Assembly: GCF_006334915.2 (NCBI RefSeq)
Contig: NZ_VDMA02000023.1
Coordinates: 1-64,000 of the forward strand
Direction: 5' to 3'
From: Microbispora catharanthi
GTDB taxonomy: Bacteria; Actinomycetota; Actinomycetes; Streptosporangiales; Streptosporangiaceae
DNA length: 64,000 nucleotides
In this document: piece by piece, positions 41,337 through 49,785 of the stretch
Layout of the letters: each line of letters begins with the position of its first letter
Position numbering within the stretch: the stretch's first letter is position 1
Notes under the pieces: model-generated
Told to the model about the DNA's origin: nothing
Seen by the model: the letters and a program-made list of their open reading frames with translations, nothing else
Database searches by the model: none
Made by a program: the position numbers and the translations under genes

Positions 41337-42257
41337 TCACCAGTCGGTGTCGGGGATCGGCGCTCCGTACCAGGTCTCGATCAGCCGCCGGGCGATCGAG
41401 ACCTGGCCGGGCAGCACCAGGTCACCAGAACGCACCTGGGCCTCCAGCTCCTCCCGGGACAGCCAGCGGGCCTCGGCGATCTCCTCCAGGTCGGGGCGCA
41501 GGTCGGTGGTGACGGCGCGGGCGAAGAAGCCGAGCATCAGACTGCGCGGGAACGGCCAGGGTTGACTGCCGAGATACCGCGGCGCGGTGACGGCGACGCC
41601 CACCTCTTCCAGGACCTCGCGGACCACCGCGTGCTCCAGCGACTCCCCCGGCTCGACGAACCCGGCGAGCACCGACATCCGGCCCCGGGGCCACTGCGGG
41701 CCGCGCGCGAGCAGGATGCGGCCCTCGTCGTCGTGCACCAGCATGATCACCGCAGGGTCGACGCGCGGGAAGTGCTGGCTGCCGTCGCGCGGGCACACCC
41801 GCATGTGGCCCGACGCGGTCACGTCAGTGAGGCCGCCACACCTCGGGCAGTACTCATGACTCGCGTGCCACGCCTCCAGGGCCACCGCGTAGACGAGGAG
41901 CCCGGCGTCGCGGTCGTCCAGCAGCACCGCGGCCTCCCGCAGGCCCACCGCGTCCCCGGTGCTTCGGAGGGGCTCGGGCAGCGGGGCGTTGACCGCGAAG
42001 TAGGGCACGCCGTCCTCGTCCACGCCCAGCAGGTAACGCGTGCCCTCCGGCGCCTCGGCCGGCGAGGTGAGCACCAGGGCCGCGCCGTCGGTGAAGCGGC
42101 GCACCAGCGTGCGGCCGTCGTGGATGAGGAAAACTCTCGTCTTCTCCGCCTCCCACGCGCGCCGCAGCCATTCCTCGTCGCCGCGCAGGGCCGCCGATCT
42201 GTCGATGGCGCTCCTCGCCAGGAGCAGGGGGCCGAGCAGTCCGTCCGCGATTTCCAC
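41337..42257 (-). CDS. nudC: NAD(+) diphosphatase NudC
   Basis: NUDIX enzyme of 306 aa, cutting NADH to NMNH and AMP and, in other bacteria, removing NAD caps from RNA. The zinc-ribbon-like part has CPRC then VCPRDG, so only three Cys are visible and the fourth ligand must be another residue. The Nudix box is GFVEPGESLEHAVVREVLEE followed by VGV. Then comes the NudC family motif SQPWPFPRSLM. I chose GTG 42257 (GGAAGGA seven bases before), although a longer frame is open. It is the counterpart of Rv3199c. The iron-box operon lies 95 bases away, read divergently. Confidence 0.92.
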   Translation of the reverse strand: MEIADGLLGPLLLARSAIDRSAALRGDEEWLRRAWEAEKTRVFLIHDGRTLVRRFTDGAALVLTSPAEAPEGTRYLLGVDEDGVPYFAVNAPLPEPLRSTGDAVGLREAAVLLDDRDAGLLVYAVALEAWHASHEYCPRCGGLTDVTASGHMRVCPRDGSQHFPRVDPAVIMLVHDDEGRILLARGPQWPRGRMSVLAGFVEPGESLEHAVVREVLEEVGVAVTAPRYLGSQPWPFPRSLMLGFFARAVTTDLRPDLEEIAEARWLSREELEAQVRSGDLVLPGQVSIARRLIETWYGAPIPDTDW

Positions 42258-42352
42258 GCCGTCATCCTTCCACTGCCGCCGCTCCGGCAATCTTCCTGCC
42301 CATGCCCGTTCCCCGGTCAAAAGGTCGACGTCCCCGGCTAAGATGCAGTCGC

Positions 42353-42371
42353 TTAGGTTAGCCTTACCTAT
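42353..42371 (+). promoter_or_regulatory. Iron box (IdeR/DmdR operator)
   Basis: TTAGGTTAGCCTTACCTAT matches 17 of 19 positions of the DtxR-family consensus TTAGGTTAGSCTAACCTAA. It sits 9 bases before the GTG of the first siderophore gene, overlapping the likely promoter and ribosome-site region. Iron-loaded repressor would block transcription, so the operon should be expressed under iron limitation. Confidence 0.9.
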
Positions 42372-42380
42372 GGAGGGCCG

Positions 42381-43544
42381 GTGCGGCTGTACCTCACCAC
42401 GCTCAACCCGACCGACTCGGTGACCGGCGGGTTCCTCCCCGCCGCGGCCGCGCTGGGCTGGGACGTGACGATACTCACCGACCAGCCTGATCGGTATCCG
42501 GGGTACGACGTCGTGGCGGCGGACGTCCGCGACCCCCGGGCGGTGATCGACGCGGTGGCCGCCCACCACCGGCCCGATGTGATCTTCTCCAACTCCGACC
42601 ACCTCCAGGCCGCCACCGCGCTCGCCGCCGGGTATTTCGGCCTGCCGGGCAAGGACTGGCGGGCCTGCGTGACCGCCAAGAACAAGGCGCTCACCCGCCG
42701 CGCCCTCGCCGCCGTCGAACCCGTCAGGTCCGTACGGCTGCCGCCCGGCGGAGGGGTGCCGGAGGGCCTGCCGTACCCGGTCGTGGTCAAGCCCGCGCTG
42801 GGCGTGGCCAGCGAGGACGTGGTGCTGGTGGACGGCCCGGACGCGCTGGCCGCCGCCGTCACGGCGATCAGGGAGCGGCGGCCGGAGGAGGTCCTGGTCG
42901 CGGAGGAGTTCCTCGACGGGCCGGTCCGCACGCTGGAGACGCTCGGCGACGGCACCACCCGGGAAGTCGTCGGCGGGTTCGCCACCACGCTCGGCCCGCT
43001 GCCGCACTTCGTTGAGGAGCGCCTGGACTGGCGGCCCCCCGACGCCGGCCACCTGGCCCACCTGGGCGCGGCGCTCGACGCGGCGGGGGTCGGCTTCGGG
43101 GTGTGCCACACCGAGTATGCCGTCACCCCGGACGGTCCCCGCGTCATCGAGATCAACTATCGGCTGATCGGCGACAACTGCGACTTCCTGCTGGCGGACC
43201 TGCTCGGTGTGCCCCTGCACCAGTGGATCCTGCGCGTCCACGCGGGCGAGCCGGTGTCCTCGTTCGACCTGGACGGCCTTCGCGCGGCGTACGGATCCGT
43301 GGTGAGCCTCGTGGCCGAGCGCTCCGGCACGGTCACCGCCGCGCCGCCGGACATCTCCGTGCGTCGTACGGGCGACGGCGTGCGGCTGTGGCACCGGGCA
43401 CTGCGCCGGATCGGCGATCATGTCGAGGTGACGGGCACGAACCGCGACTACCTCGGCCTGCTCCGCGCCGTCGGCCCGGACGCCGCCGGCGTCGACGCCG
43501 CGATCGACACCTTCAGGAAGGAGCACCCTTGGGTGCTCGCATGA
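42381..43544 (+). CDS. ATP-grasp ligase, PvsA-like siderophore gene
   Basis: ATP-grasp amide/ester-forming ligase of 387 aa. The N-terminal Rossmann-like region (MRLYLTTLNPTDSVTGGFLP) is followed by the ATP-binding PVVVKPALGVASEDVVLV. The carboxylate-binding EINYRLIGDNCDF is near residue 255. The start is GTG 42381 with GGAGGG at correct spacing, under the iron box. In vibrioferrin synthesis PvsA is the ATP-grasp member of the pvsABCDE operon. The order here, ATP-grasp, NIS, NIS, decarboxylase, is the same. It overlaps the next gene by four bases (ATGA). Its amino-acid acceptor cannot be told from sequence. Confidence 0.82.
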   Translation: MRLYLTTLNPTDSVTGGFLPAAAALGWDVTILTDQPDRYPGYDVVAADVRDPRAVIDAVAAHHRPDVIFSNSDHLQAATALAAGYFGLPGKDWRACVTAKNKALTRRALAAVEPVRSVRLPPGGGVPEGLPYPVVVKPALGVASEDVVLVDGPDALAAAVTAIRERRPEEVLVAEEFLDGPVRTLETLGDGTTREVVGGFATTLGPLPHFVEERLDWRPPDAGHLAHLGAALDAAGVGFGVCHTEYAVTPDGPRVIEINYRLIGDNCDFLLADLLGVPLHQWILRVHAGEPVSSFDLDGLRAAYGSVVSLVAERSGTVTAAPPDISVRRTGDGVRLWHRALRRIGDHVEVTGTNRDYLGLLRAVGPDAAGVDAAIDTFRKEHPWVLA

Positions 43545-45148
43545 TCCCGGCGGCGCGCGACCACCGGGGGGCGACGGGTGGAGAGCACTACCTGGCCGCG
43601 CGGGTGCTGAACGCCCTGCTGCGAGAGGACTACGCCGGGATCTCCGCCAGGGTCACCCACGACAAGGACGGGGTCGCGATCGTCCTCGCCTCGGGACGAC
43701 GGGTCGGGCTCGCCGCGGGCAACCCGTTCCAGGACTTCGCCACGGCCCCGTACGAGCGCCTGCGCCTGGCGGAGGTGCTGGAGACGCTGGAGGCCGTCGC
43801 CCACCCCGCAGACGCCGAGGGGGTCGCCGCCTTCGAGCGGGAGTGCCACGAGACGCTCGCGGCCCTGGAGGCCCACCACCGGATGCGCGGCGAGGTGGCG
43901 CGGCGGCTGCGGAGGCGTCACGGCCTCATCCGCTACGAGTCTCTGGCGGCCGCGGTGGACCATCCGCTCTATCCGACGGCCAGGTGCCGTCTCGGGGTCT
44001 CCCCCGCCGACCTGGCGGCCTACGCCCCGGAGTTCGCCCCCGAGTTCCGCATGAGGTGGACCGCGGCGCCGCGCGAGCGGGTGACGCTCTCCCCGCCGGA
44101 TCTCCCGGGGTGGTGGCCCGCGCCCGGCGACGTGGGGCTGCCGCCCGGCCTGGCCCGCACGCACGTGCTCCTCCCCGTCCATCCGCTGACGGAGCCGCTG
44201 GTGGCCGGGCTTCCCGGGCTGGTCGCGGGTCCGCAGCCGTATGTGACCGTGCGGCCGACCCTGTCGACCCGGACGGTGGAGGTCTCCGAGCGCGTCCATC
44301 TCAAGGTGCCGCTCCCGGCGAGCACGCTGGGCCTGCGCAACCGCCGGTCGATCAAACCGGGCACCTTGCGGGACGGAGCGCTGGCCGAGTCGCTGCTGCG
44401 CGAGATCCTGGCGCGTGAGCCCGGCCTGCGCGTCTGCCTCGCGGGCGAGCAGACCTACGGGCACGCGGAGCACGAATACCTGGGCTGGCTCGTCCGCGAT
44501 CTGCCCGTAGGGGAGATCGTGCCGGTCGCCGCCCTGCTCGCGCCGCTCGGCGACTCCGGCGGGCGGCTCGTCCTGCACGAGGTGGCCGAGCGCCACCACG
44601 GCGGCGACACGGAGGCGTTGCTGCGCGACTACCTCACGGCGCTGCTCGCGTGGAACGTCACGCTGTTCGTCCGGTACGGCGTCGCGTTGGAGGCCCACCA
44701 GCAGAATCTCGCGCTGGTGTTCGGCGACGGACCCATGCGGCTGCTGGTCAAGGACAACGACGGACTGCTGGCCTCGCCCCGGCGGCTGCACGCGGCGGGG
44801 ATCGAGGCGCCCGGCTTCGGCGACGAGCGCATGCTGACCGACGACCCCTACGCTCTCGCCGACGTCTTCGTGACGATCACCCTGCACCTGGCCGCCATGG
44901 CCGTGGCCCACGGCGCGCTGCCCGGCTCCGCCGCCACGCTCGTCGGACGGGCTCTGACGGCCGCGCTGGAGCCGTACGGGGACGACCCGATGGCCCGGCT
45001 GCTGCGGGCCCGCACGCTGGAGGCCGCCCGTCTCACCGGCAAGTCGATGGTCGTCGCCGGGACGCTCGTGGCCAAGGACCGCACCGGGGCCAGGGACGTC
45101 AACAAGTTCTACGGCACGACCGGCCCCAACTACCTGAGGGGTGCCTGA
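43541..45148 (+). CDS. IucA/IucC-type NIS siderophore synthetase 1 (PvsB-like)
   Basis: NRPS-independent siderophore synthetase of 535 aa. It adenylates a carboxylate and condenses it with an amine or alcohol. Typical regions are present: HPLYPTARCRLG, LPVHPL, RPTLSTRTVEVSE with HLKVPLPASTLGLRNRR, and EAHQQNLAL with VKDNDG. It diverges from canonical motifs more than the second synthetase, so its carboxylate may be 2-oxoglutarate, as proposed for PvsB-type members, rather than citrate. I took ATG 43541, overlapping the ATP-grasp stop. TTG 43529 has a better-spaced GGAAGGAG and is an alternative. Confidence 0.85.
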   Translation: MIPAARDHRGATGGEHYLAARVLNALLREDYAGISARVTHDKDGVAIVLASGRRVGLAAGNPFQDFATAPYERLRLAEVLETLEAVAHPADAEGVAAFERECHETLAALEAHHRMRGEVARRLRRRHGLIRYESLAAAVDHPLYPTARCRLGVSPADLAAYAPEFAPEFRMRWTAAPRERVTLSPPDLPGWWPAPGDVGLPPGLARTHVLLPVHPLTEPLVAGLPGLVAGPQPYVTVRPTLSTRTVEVSERVHLKVPLPASTLGLRNRRSIKPGTLRDGALAESLLREILAREPGLRVCLAGEQTYGHAEHEYLGWLVRDLPVGEIVPVAALLAPLGDSGGRLVLHEVAERHHGGDTEALLRDYLTALLAWNVTLFVRYGVALEAHQQNLALVFGDGPMRLLVKDNDGLLASPRRLHAAGIEAPGFGDERMLTDDPYALADVFVTITLHLAAMAVAHGALPGSAATLVGRALTAALEPYGDDPMARLLRARTLEAARLTGKSMVVAGTLVAKDRTGARDVNKFYGTTGPNYLRGA

Positions 45149-45151
45149 GCC

Positions 45152-46789
45152 ATGGACCGCCTGCTCCTCGACGCACACGCCCTGGACCCGCACACCCGTG
45201 ACCCGCACGAGGCCCCGGCCGAGGAGGCGGCGCTCGGCGCGCTGCTGCGCTGCTGGCTGCGCGAGGTCGGCGGCCCCCGTGGGCACGTGCACGCCGCCGG
45301 GCCTCACCTGACGCTCCGCGTGGCCGGGACGCCGGTGCGCGTCCGCGTCAGCGGCGGCATCGCGCTGCGCTTCGACGGCCCGCCCGAGCATCTGGCGGAG
45401 GGGCGCTGGCGGCCCCTCGACCTGCCCTCGCTCGTCGCGCTGGTGGAACGGGAGCTGGACGGCGGCAACGAGGAGTTCGCCGCCCAGGTGCGGGCCGGGC
45501 GAGAGGCGGTCGCGGCGATCCTGGCCGCCCGCGCGCGGGCCGTCCCGCCCGCCGATCCGTGGCTCGCCTCCGAGCAGGCCCTCGTGGCCGGGCACCCGTT
45601 CCACCCCGCCCCCAAGGCGCGCTCGGGGGACGGCTGGCTGGACTACGCGCCGGAGACGCACGCGCGGTTCGCGCCGCGCCTGCTCGGGGTGCGCGCCGAC
45701 CTGGTGGCCCAGGAGGGCGACACGACGGCGCTCGACGCGTTCGGGGACGCGCCGGCGGGATACGTCCCGCTGCCCGCCCATCCCTGGCAGCTCGACCTGC
45801 TGGCCGCCGAGCTGCGCGGGCCGCTCGCGGACGGTCGGCTGGTCGACCTCGGGACCGGCCCCCGCGCGATCGTGCCCACCTCGTCGGTCAGGACCGTGTA
45901 CGACCCCGGCACCGGCATGTGCCTGAAGTTCAGCCTGGACGTGCGGATCACCAACTGCGTGCGCAAGAACGCGTGGTATGAGCTGTCCGGCGCGGTCGAG
46001 CTGACCCGGCGGCTCACCCCCGTCTTCGAACGGCTGGCGCGGAGTTTCCCCGGCACGCGGTGGCTGCCCGAGCCCGGCTACCGCTCGGCCGCCCTCGGCA
46101 CCCGGCTGCTCGAAGGGCTCGGGGTGATCGTCCGTAGCGGCCCGTGGGCGGTGTGCGGGCCGGGGACCACGCCGGTCCTCGCCGGCGCCCTGGCGGCCGG
46201 TGCGGACGGGGTTCCCGAGGCCGTCCTGGCCCGCCGGGCGGCCGACCCGGTCGGGTGGTGGGAGGCGTACGTCGAGCGCGTGGCGTTCCCGGTGCTCGAC
46301 GCCTTCTTCGGGCACGGGGTCGTGCTCGAAGCGCACGTGCAGAACGTGCTCGTCGGATTCGACGCCGCCGGGTGGCCGGTCGAGGCGGTCTTCCGCGACC
46401 TGGAGGGCACCAAGCTGGTCTCCGGCCGCCACGACCTGACCGGCGTGCCGGGGGAGGTGGCGGGTCCCCTGTCGTTCGACGCCGCGCGAGGCTGGAACCG
46501 GGTCGCCTACTGCCTGTTCGTCAACCACCTGGCGGAGGTGGCCGCGACGGTGGCCGGCACGGCCGACGGCGTCCTGCGCGCGTTGTGGGCGGTCGCCCGG
46601 GAGTCCCTGGAGCGTTACGTCACGGACCACACCACCGATTCGGTCGCGCCGCTGACGCGGCTGCTGGCCGGGGCGCCGCTGCCGGCCAAGGCCAACCTCG
46701 GCGTGCGCTGGGCGAGGGCGGCCGACCGGGCCGCCGGATATGTGCCCGTTCCGAGCCCGTTCTGCGAGGCGGAAGGAGAGCGCCGATGA
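45152..46789 (+). CDS. IucA/IucC-type NIS siderophore synthetase 2 (PvsD-like)
   Basis: Second NIS synthetase, 545 aa, with full canonical motifs. These are the nucleotide-binding HPFHPAPKARSG, LPAHPWQ, the substrate segment IVPTSSVRTVY with FSLDVRITNCVRKN, and the late EAHVQNVLV followed by RDLEGTK. It fits citrate-activating NIS enzymes such as PvsD and AcsD. It starts four bases after the first synthetase and overlaps the decarboxylase gene by four bases (ATGA at 46786-46789). All four genes thus form one translationally linked operon under the iron box. No MFS exporter gene sits between the two synthetases, unlike pvsC. Confidence 0.88.
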   Translation: MDRLLLDAHALDPHTRDPHEAPAEEAALGALLRCWLREVGGPRGHVHAAGPHLTLRVAGTPVRVRVSGGIALRFDGPPEHLAEGRWRPLDLPSLVALVERELDGGNEEFAAQVRAGREAVAAILAARARAVPPADPWLASEQALVAGHPFHPAPKARSGDGWLDYAPETHARFAPRLLGVRADLVAQEGDTTALDAFGDAPAGYVPLPAHPWQLDLLAAELRGPLADGRLVDLGTGPRAIVPTSSVRTVYDPGTGMCLKFSLDVRITNCVRKNAWYELSGAVELTRRLTPVFERLARSFPGTRWLPEPGYRSAALGTRLLEGLGVIVRSGPWAVCGPGTTPVLAGALAAGADGVPEAVLARRAADPVGWWEAYVERVAFPVLDAFFGHGVVLEAHVQNVLVGFDAAGWPVEAVFRDLEGTKLVSGRHDLTGVPGEVAGPLSFDAARGWNRVAYCLFVNHLAEVAATVAGTADGVLRALWAVARESLERYVTDHTTDSVAPLTRLLAGAPLPAKANLGVRWARAADRAAGYVPVPSPFCEAEGERR

Positions 46790-47880
46790 GCATCGAGATC
46801 CCGGCGGGTGTGCGGAAGGTCGCCGGGTCGCTTGACGACGTCCCCGCCTACGTCTACGACCTGGCCGGACTCGCCCGCCACGCCGCCGACGTGCGGACCG
46901 CCCTGGCGGGGACGGAGATCTGCTACGCCGTCAAGGCCAATCCCGACCCGGCGGTGCTGCGGGCGCTCGCGCCGCACATGGACGGTTTCGAGGTCTCCTC
47001 CGGCGGCGAGTTCGCACATGTCAGGGCGGTGCTGCCGGAGGTCCCGTTGAGCTTCGGCGGGCCGGGGAAGACCGGCGCGGAGCTGGCCCTCGCCCCCTCG
47101 GCGTACCGCTGGCACGTCGAGAGCCCGGCCGAGTTGCGGCGTATGCGCGAACCCGCGGACGTGCTGCTGCGGGTCAACCTCGACGTGAACGTCAGCGGCG
47201 CGGCCCTCGCGATGGGCGGCGGCGCCACGCCGTTCGGCATGGACCCCGGCGGGGTCGCCGAGTGCCTGGCCCTGCTCGGGTCCTCGCCGGTGCGGCTGCG
47301 CGGCCTCCACGCCCACCTCGCGAGCGGCCTGGCCGCCCCTGACCTGCTCACGCTCGCCGAGGCCGTCCTGGCGTACGGCAGGAGCCTCGGCCTGCGCGAG
47401 TTCAACCTGGGCGGCGGCATGGCCGTCTCCTACACGCGCCCGGAGGAGCGGTTCGACTGGGCGGCGTACGGCGCGGGGCTGCGGGCGCTGGCCCGGCCGG
47501 GCGAGACGCTGCGCGTGGAGCCGGGGCGCGCCCTGACGGCCTACTGCGGCTGGTATCTCACGACGGTGCTCGACGTGAAGCGCGTCCACGGGGAGCGCTT
47601 CGCCGTGCTCTCCGGCGGCACCCACCATCTGCGGACGCCGGTGACGAAGGGACACGACCAGCCGTTCGCCGTCCTCGCGAGGAGCGAGGAGCGCGAGGAC
47701 GGGCCGGTGACCCTGGTCGGGCGGCTCTGCACGCCCAAGGACGTCTTCGCCCGCCGGGTGACCGCCGCACTCGCCGTCGGCGACGTGGTGGCCTTCGCCA
47801 TGGCCGGGGCGTACGCCTGGAACATCTCCCACCACGACTTCCTCATGCACCCGAAGCCCGCGTTCCACTACCTGAAGTGA
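46786..47880 (+). CDS. PLP-dependent decarboxylase, PvsE/SbnH-like
   Basis: Fold-type III PLP decarboxylase of 364 aa, related to diaminopimelate and ornithine decarboxylases. The Schiff-base Lys is Lys50 in CYAVKANPD. The substrate and phosphate regions are FGGPGKTGAEL, FNLGGGMAVSY and EPGRALTAYCGWY; near the end are RLCTPKDVFAR and AMAGAYAWNISHHDF. In siderophore operons such enzymes make an amine or amino alcohol, for example ethanolamine from serine (PvsE) or a decarboxylated diaminopropionate intermediate (SbnH). SbnH-like activity is the main alternative. GGAAGGAG precedes ATG 46786. The operon ends here, four bases before a convergent lipoprotein gene. Confidence 0.85.
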   Translation: MSIEIPAGVRKVAGSLDDVPAYVYDLAGLARHAADVRTALAGTEICYAVKANPDPAVLRALAPHMDGFEVSSGGEFAHVRAVLPEVPLSFGGPGKTGAELALAPSAYRWHVESPAELRRMREPADVLLRVNLDVNVSGAALAMGGGATPFGMDPGGVAECLALLGSSPVRLRGLHAHLASGLAAPDLLTLAEAVLAYGRSLGLREFNLGGGMAVSYTRPEERFDWAAYGAGLRALARPGETLRVEPGRALTAYCGWYLTTVLDVKRVHGERFAVLSGGTHHLRTPVTKGHDQPFAVLARSEEREDGPVTLVGRLCTPKDVFARRVTAALAVGDVVAFAMAGAYAWNISHHDFLMHPKPAFHYLK

Positions 47881-47883
47881 ACC

Positions 47884-48789
47884 TCACCAGGACAGCGTCA
47901 GCGTGCCGTCGAGGACCTTGGCGGAGTTGGCGAGGCGGGCCTGGTGGAGCGACCTGACGACGTCGAGCCGGGCGCGGTTCCGGCCGATGACCCGGTTCTG
48001 GGCCTCCACATGGACCGTGCGGCGTACGGCGAGGTAGCCGGTCTCGGCCCGGCATCGCGCGTCCGCGACCGCGGTGTCGATCTCGGCCTGCGTGTCGCGC
48101 GGCTTGGGGCTCAGGTCGTCGTTGACGGTCGCCGTCCAGCGCGGGTCACCGGAGGCCTGGCCGGTGTTCAGGTAGTCGAAGCCCTCCGACCGCATGCAGT
48201 CGCTCCACTCGCGCTCGGCCGCCGCGACCCGCGGGTCCTTGGAGGCGAGCTCGGCCGCGCTGTCGACGTAACGCGGGACCTCGTCGTCGTCGAACCTCTT
48301 GCCGGCATCGGCCGGGGCCACGCCCCGCGCTCCCCGGTTCAGCAGGGCGTCCGCCTTGGCCATGCAGCCTCCGGGCGGCACCGTCCGCCCGTGGAATCGC
48401 CGGACCTTCCCGTACAGCACGTAGAACTCGTCGTCCGTGGTGGAGTACGACGGAATGCCGGTCATCTCATCCGGATTTCGCCCCTCCCGCAGATATCCGG
48501 ATTTCCTGGCCTGTCGGGCATCGAGCCACCCGAGGAGGTCGACATTGCGCAGGTCGGTCACCGGTTCGACGGCGGGAAACCGAAAATCGAGCCCCACATG
48601 GCGCATGCATTCCTCCATCAGCATGAACCGGGCTCGTATCACCTGGGCGCGATCCTTCGCACCGAGACTGTAGGCGTCGAGAGGGAGCGTGAGATCCGGC
48701 GGTTCCGGGGAATTCAGCCCCGCCAGCACCGAACACCCGGTCGCCGCCGCGACGCAGGCCGCGGCCATCGCCATTCTCAAAACCGACAT
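47884..48789 (-). CDS. Hypothetical lipoprotein with several cysteines
   Basis: Predicted lipoprotein of 301 aa from ATG 48789; a longer start at 48810 is possible. The signal peptide ends in AAATGC, with Cys as the lipidated residue. The mature protein is polar, with conserved-looking Cys in MEECMRH, GGCMAK, SDCMRSEG and ARCRAE, which could form disulfides. No SBP_bac or FhuD-type siderophore-binding fold is recognisable. It converges with the siderophore operon, so it is not part of it by transcription. Similar Cys-rich lipoproteins of unknown function are common in Streptosporangiales. An envelope role is only a guess. Confidence 0.7.
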   Translation of the reverse strand: MSVLRMAMAAACVAAATGCSVLAGLNSPEPPDLTLPLDAYSLGAKDRAQVIRARFMLMEECMRHVGLDFRFPAVEPVTDLRNVDLLGWLDARQARKSGYLREGRNPDEMTGIPSYSTTDDEFYVLYGKVRRFHGRTVPPGGCMAKADALLNRGARGVAPADAGKRFDDDEVPRYVDSAAELASKDPRVAAAEREWSDCMRSEGFDYLNTGQASGDPRWTATVNDDLSPKPRDTQAEIDTAVADARCRAETGYLAVRRTVHVEAQNRVIGRNRARLDVVRSLHQARLANSAKVLDGTLTLSW

Positions 48790-48988
48790 AGGCCATTCAT
48801 AGCCGATCATGAATATTCGGCGTCGGCGGAATAGCGAATCACTCTCGCGGATAATCCCGATCCCGGCGCGGGACGTTTGTGGCAGGTGCGTCGCCTATGA
48901 CCGATTCACAGAGCCGGTTTTCCTTCACCCAGTAGGGCTTTCCTTCACCGCGTCGCCCCTTCCGAGGAATTTCCCTCCCATCATCCAG

Positions 48989-49029
48989 CTGTTACTTTCC
49001 GTGGCGTTCCGGAAACCTTCCGTACCATC
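48989..49029 (+). promoter_or_regulatory. Shared upstream element of Uma2 gene 1
   Basis: CTGTTACTTTCCGTG (48989-49003), 17 bases, then CGTACCATC (49021-49029). The same two blocks, at the same spacing, precede the other Uma2 gene on the opposite strand. It is probably a promoter or operator. It ends 27 bases before the ATG. Confidence 0.6.
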
Positions 49030-49056
49030 AATGGAGGAGCAGGAGAGGACGGCGAC

Positions 49057-49785
49057 ATGGCCCTCACGAAGCCGACCAAGCGCGGCAGGCACGACCACCC
49101 GGTCCCACAGAAGCAGGACGCCCCCGTCCCCGACGATCTCGTCTCGGACGAGCACGAGCCCCCAGAGGCCGGCAAGCCCGAAAGTCTCGAGGACCAGCTG
49201 CTGCGCTTGTGCCTGGCGCTCAACGAGGCCGGTTACCGGGCGGAGATCCACAACGGACAGGTCGTCGTGAGTCCTGCGGCGAACATGCAGCACGCAGTCA
49301 TTCTTGACCAGCTCTCCAACCTGCTGTACCCCCTCAAGCTGCCCAACCGCTGGCGCTTCTTCTACAACTGGGGAGTTCATATTCCACCCCAGCCCGACCT
49401 TCGACTGCCGGACCTCATGGTCCTGCCGGAGCAGGCCGAAGCGTTCGACGAAATGCGTGCGCACGGGCGCGGTCTCCTGCTCGTGGTTGAGGTGTGCTCG
49501 CCCGGGACGTACAAGGTCGACTGGCAGGAGAAGCCGCTCGACTACGCGCGGGCGGGCGTGCCGCTCTTCCTGATCGTGGACCCCGTGACGTCTCCGCGCA
49601 GGGTGACGCTGATGAGCGATCCCCTCCCCGATCTGGAGCCCCTCGACTACCACCGGCAGGCGTACCGGCAGATCGTCACAGTGGAGGAGGGCGAGGTCCT
49701 GGAACTGCCCGAACCGTTCGGAATCAAGATCGAGACGAGCGCGCTCTTCGACCAGGCGGTCAGTCCTGAGGAACCCGCTGAATGA
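49057..49785 (+). CDS. Uma2-family PD-(D/E)XK-fold protein 1
   Basis: Uma2 family protein of 242 aa. The restriction-endonuclease-like core is visible: LRLPDLMVLP (first acidic position), LLLVVEVCSPGTYKVDWQEK (E-x-S...D...K) and YARAGVPLFLIVDP. A 60-residue polar N-terminal tail precedes it. Biological function of Uma2 proteins is unknown; the family is common in cyanobacteria and actinobacteria in many copies. It shares its N-terminal MALTKPT and upstream element with the second Uma2 gene at 58074. The 3' end overlaps the convergent adnB gene by 26 bases. Confidence 0.85.
   Translation: MALTKPTKRGRHDHPVPQKQDAPVPDDLVSDEHEPPEAGKPESLEDQLLRLCLALNEAGYRAEIHNGQVVVSPAANMQHAVILDQLSNLLYPLKLPNRWRFFYNWGVHIPPQPDLRLPDLMVLPEQAEAFDEMRAHGRGLLLVVEVCSPGTYKVDWQEKPLDYARAGVPLFLIVDPVTSPRRVTLMSDPLPDLEPLDYHRQAYRQIVTVEEGEVLELPEPFGIKIETSALFDQAVSPEEPAE

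Noticed and set aside
43448-46630. Minus-strand open frame opposite the NIS synthetases
   Set aside because: It is a GC-rich antisense frame with low-complexity Arg/Gly/Pro sequence and no motifs. The plus-strand genes have family motifs and coupled starts.
46786-47880. Diaminopimelate decarboxylase (LysA) for lysine synthesis
   Set aside because: It has the LysA fold, but it is shorter, overlaps a NIS synthetase gene and sits under an iron box. A siderophore amine role is far more likely.
42381-47880. Desferrioxamine or aerobactin biosynthesis
   Set aside because: No lysine/cadaverine N-hydroxylase or acyltransferase gene is present; the ATP-grasp plus two NIS plus decarboxylase order fits vibrioferrin instead.
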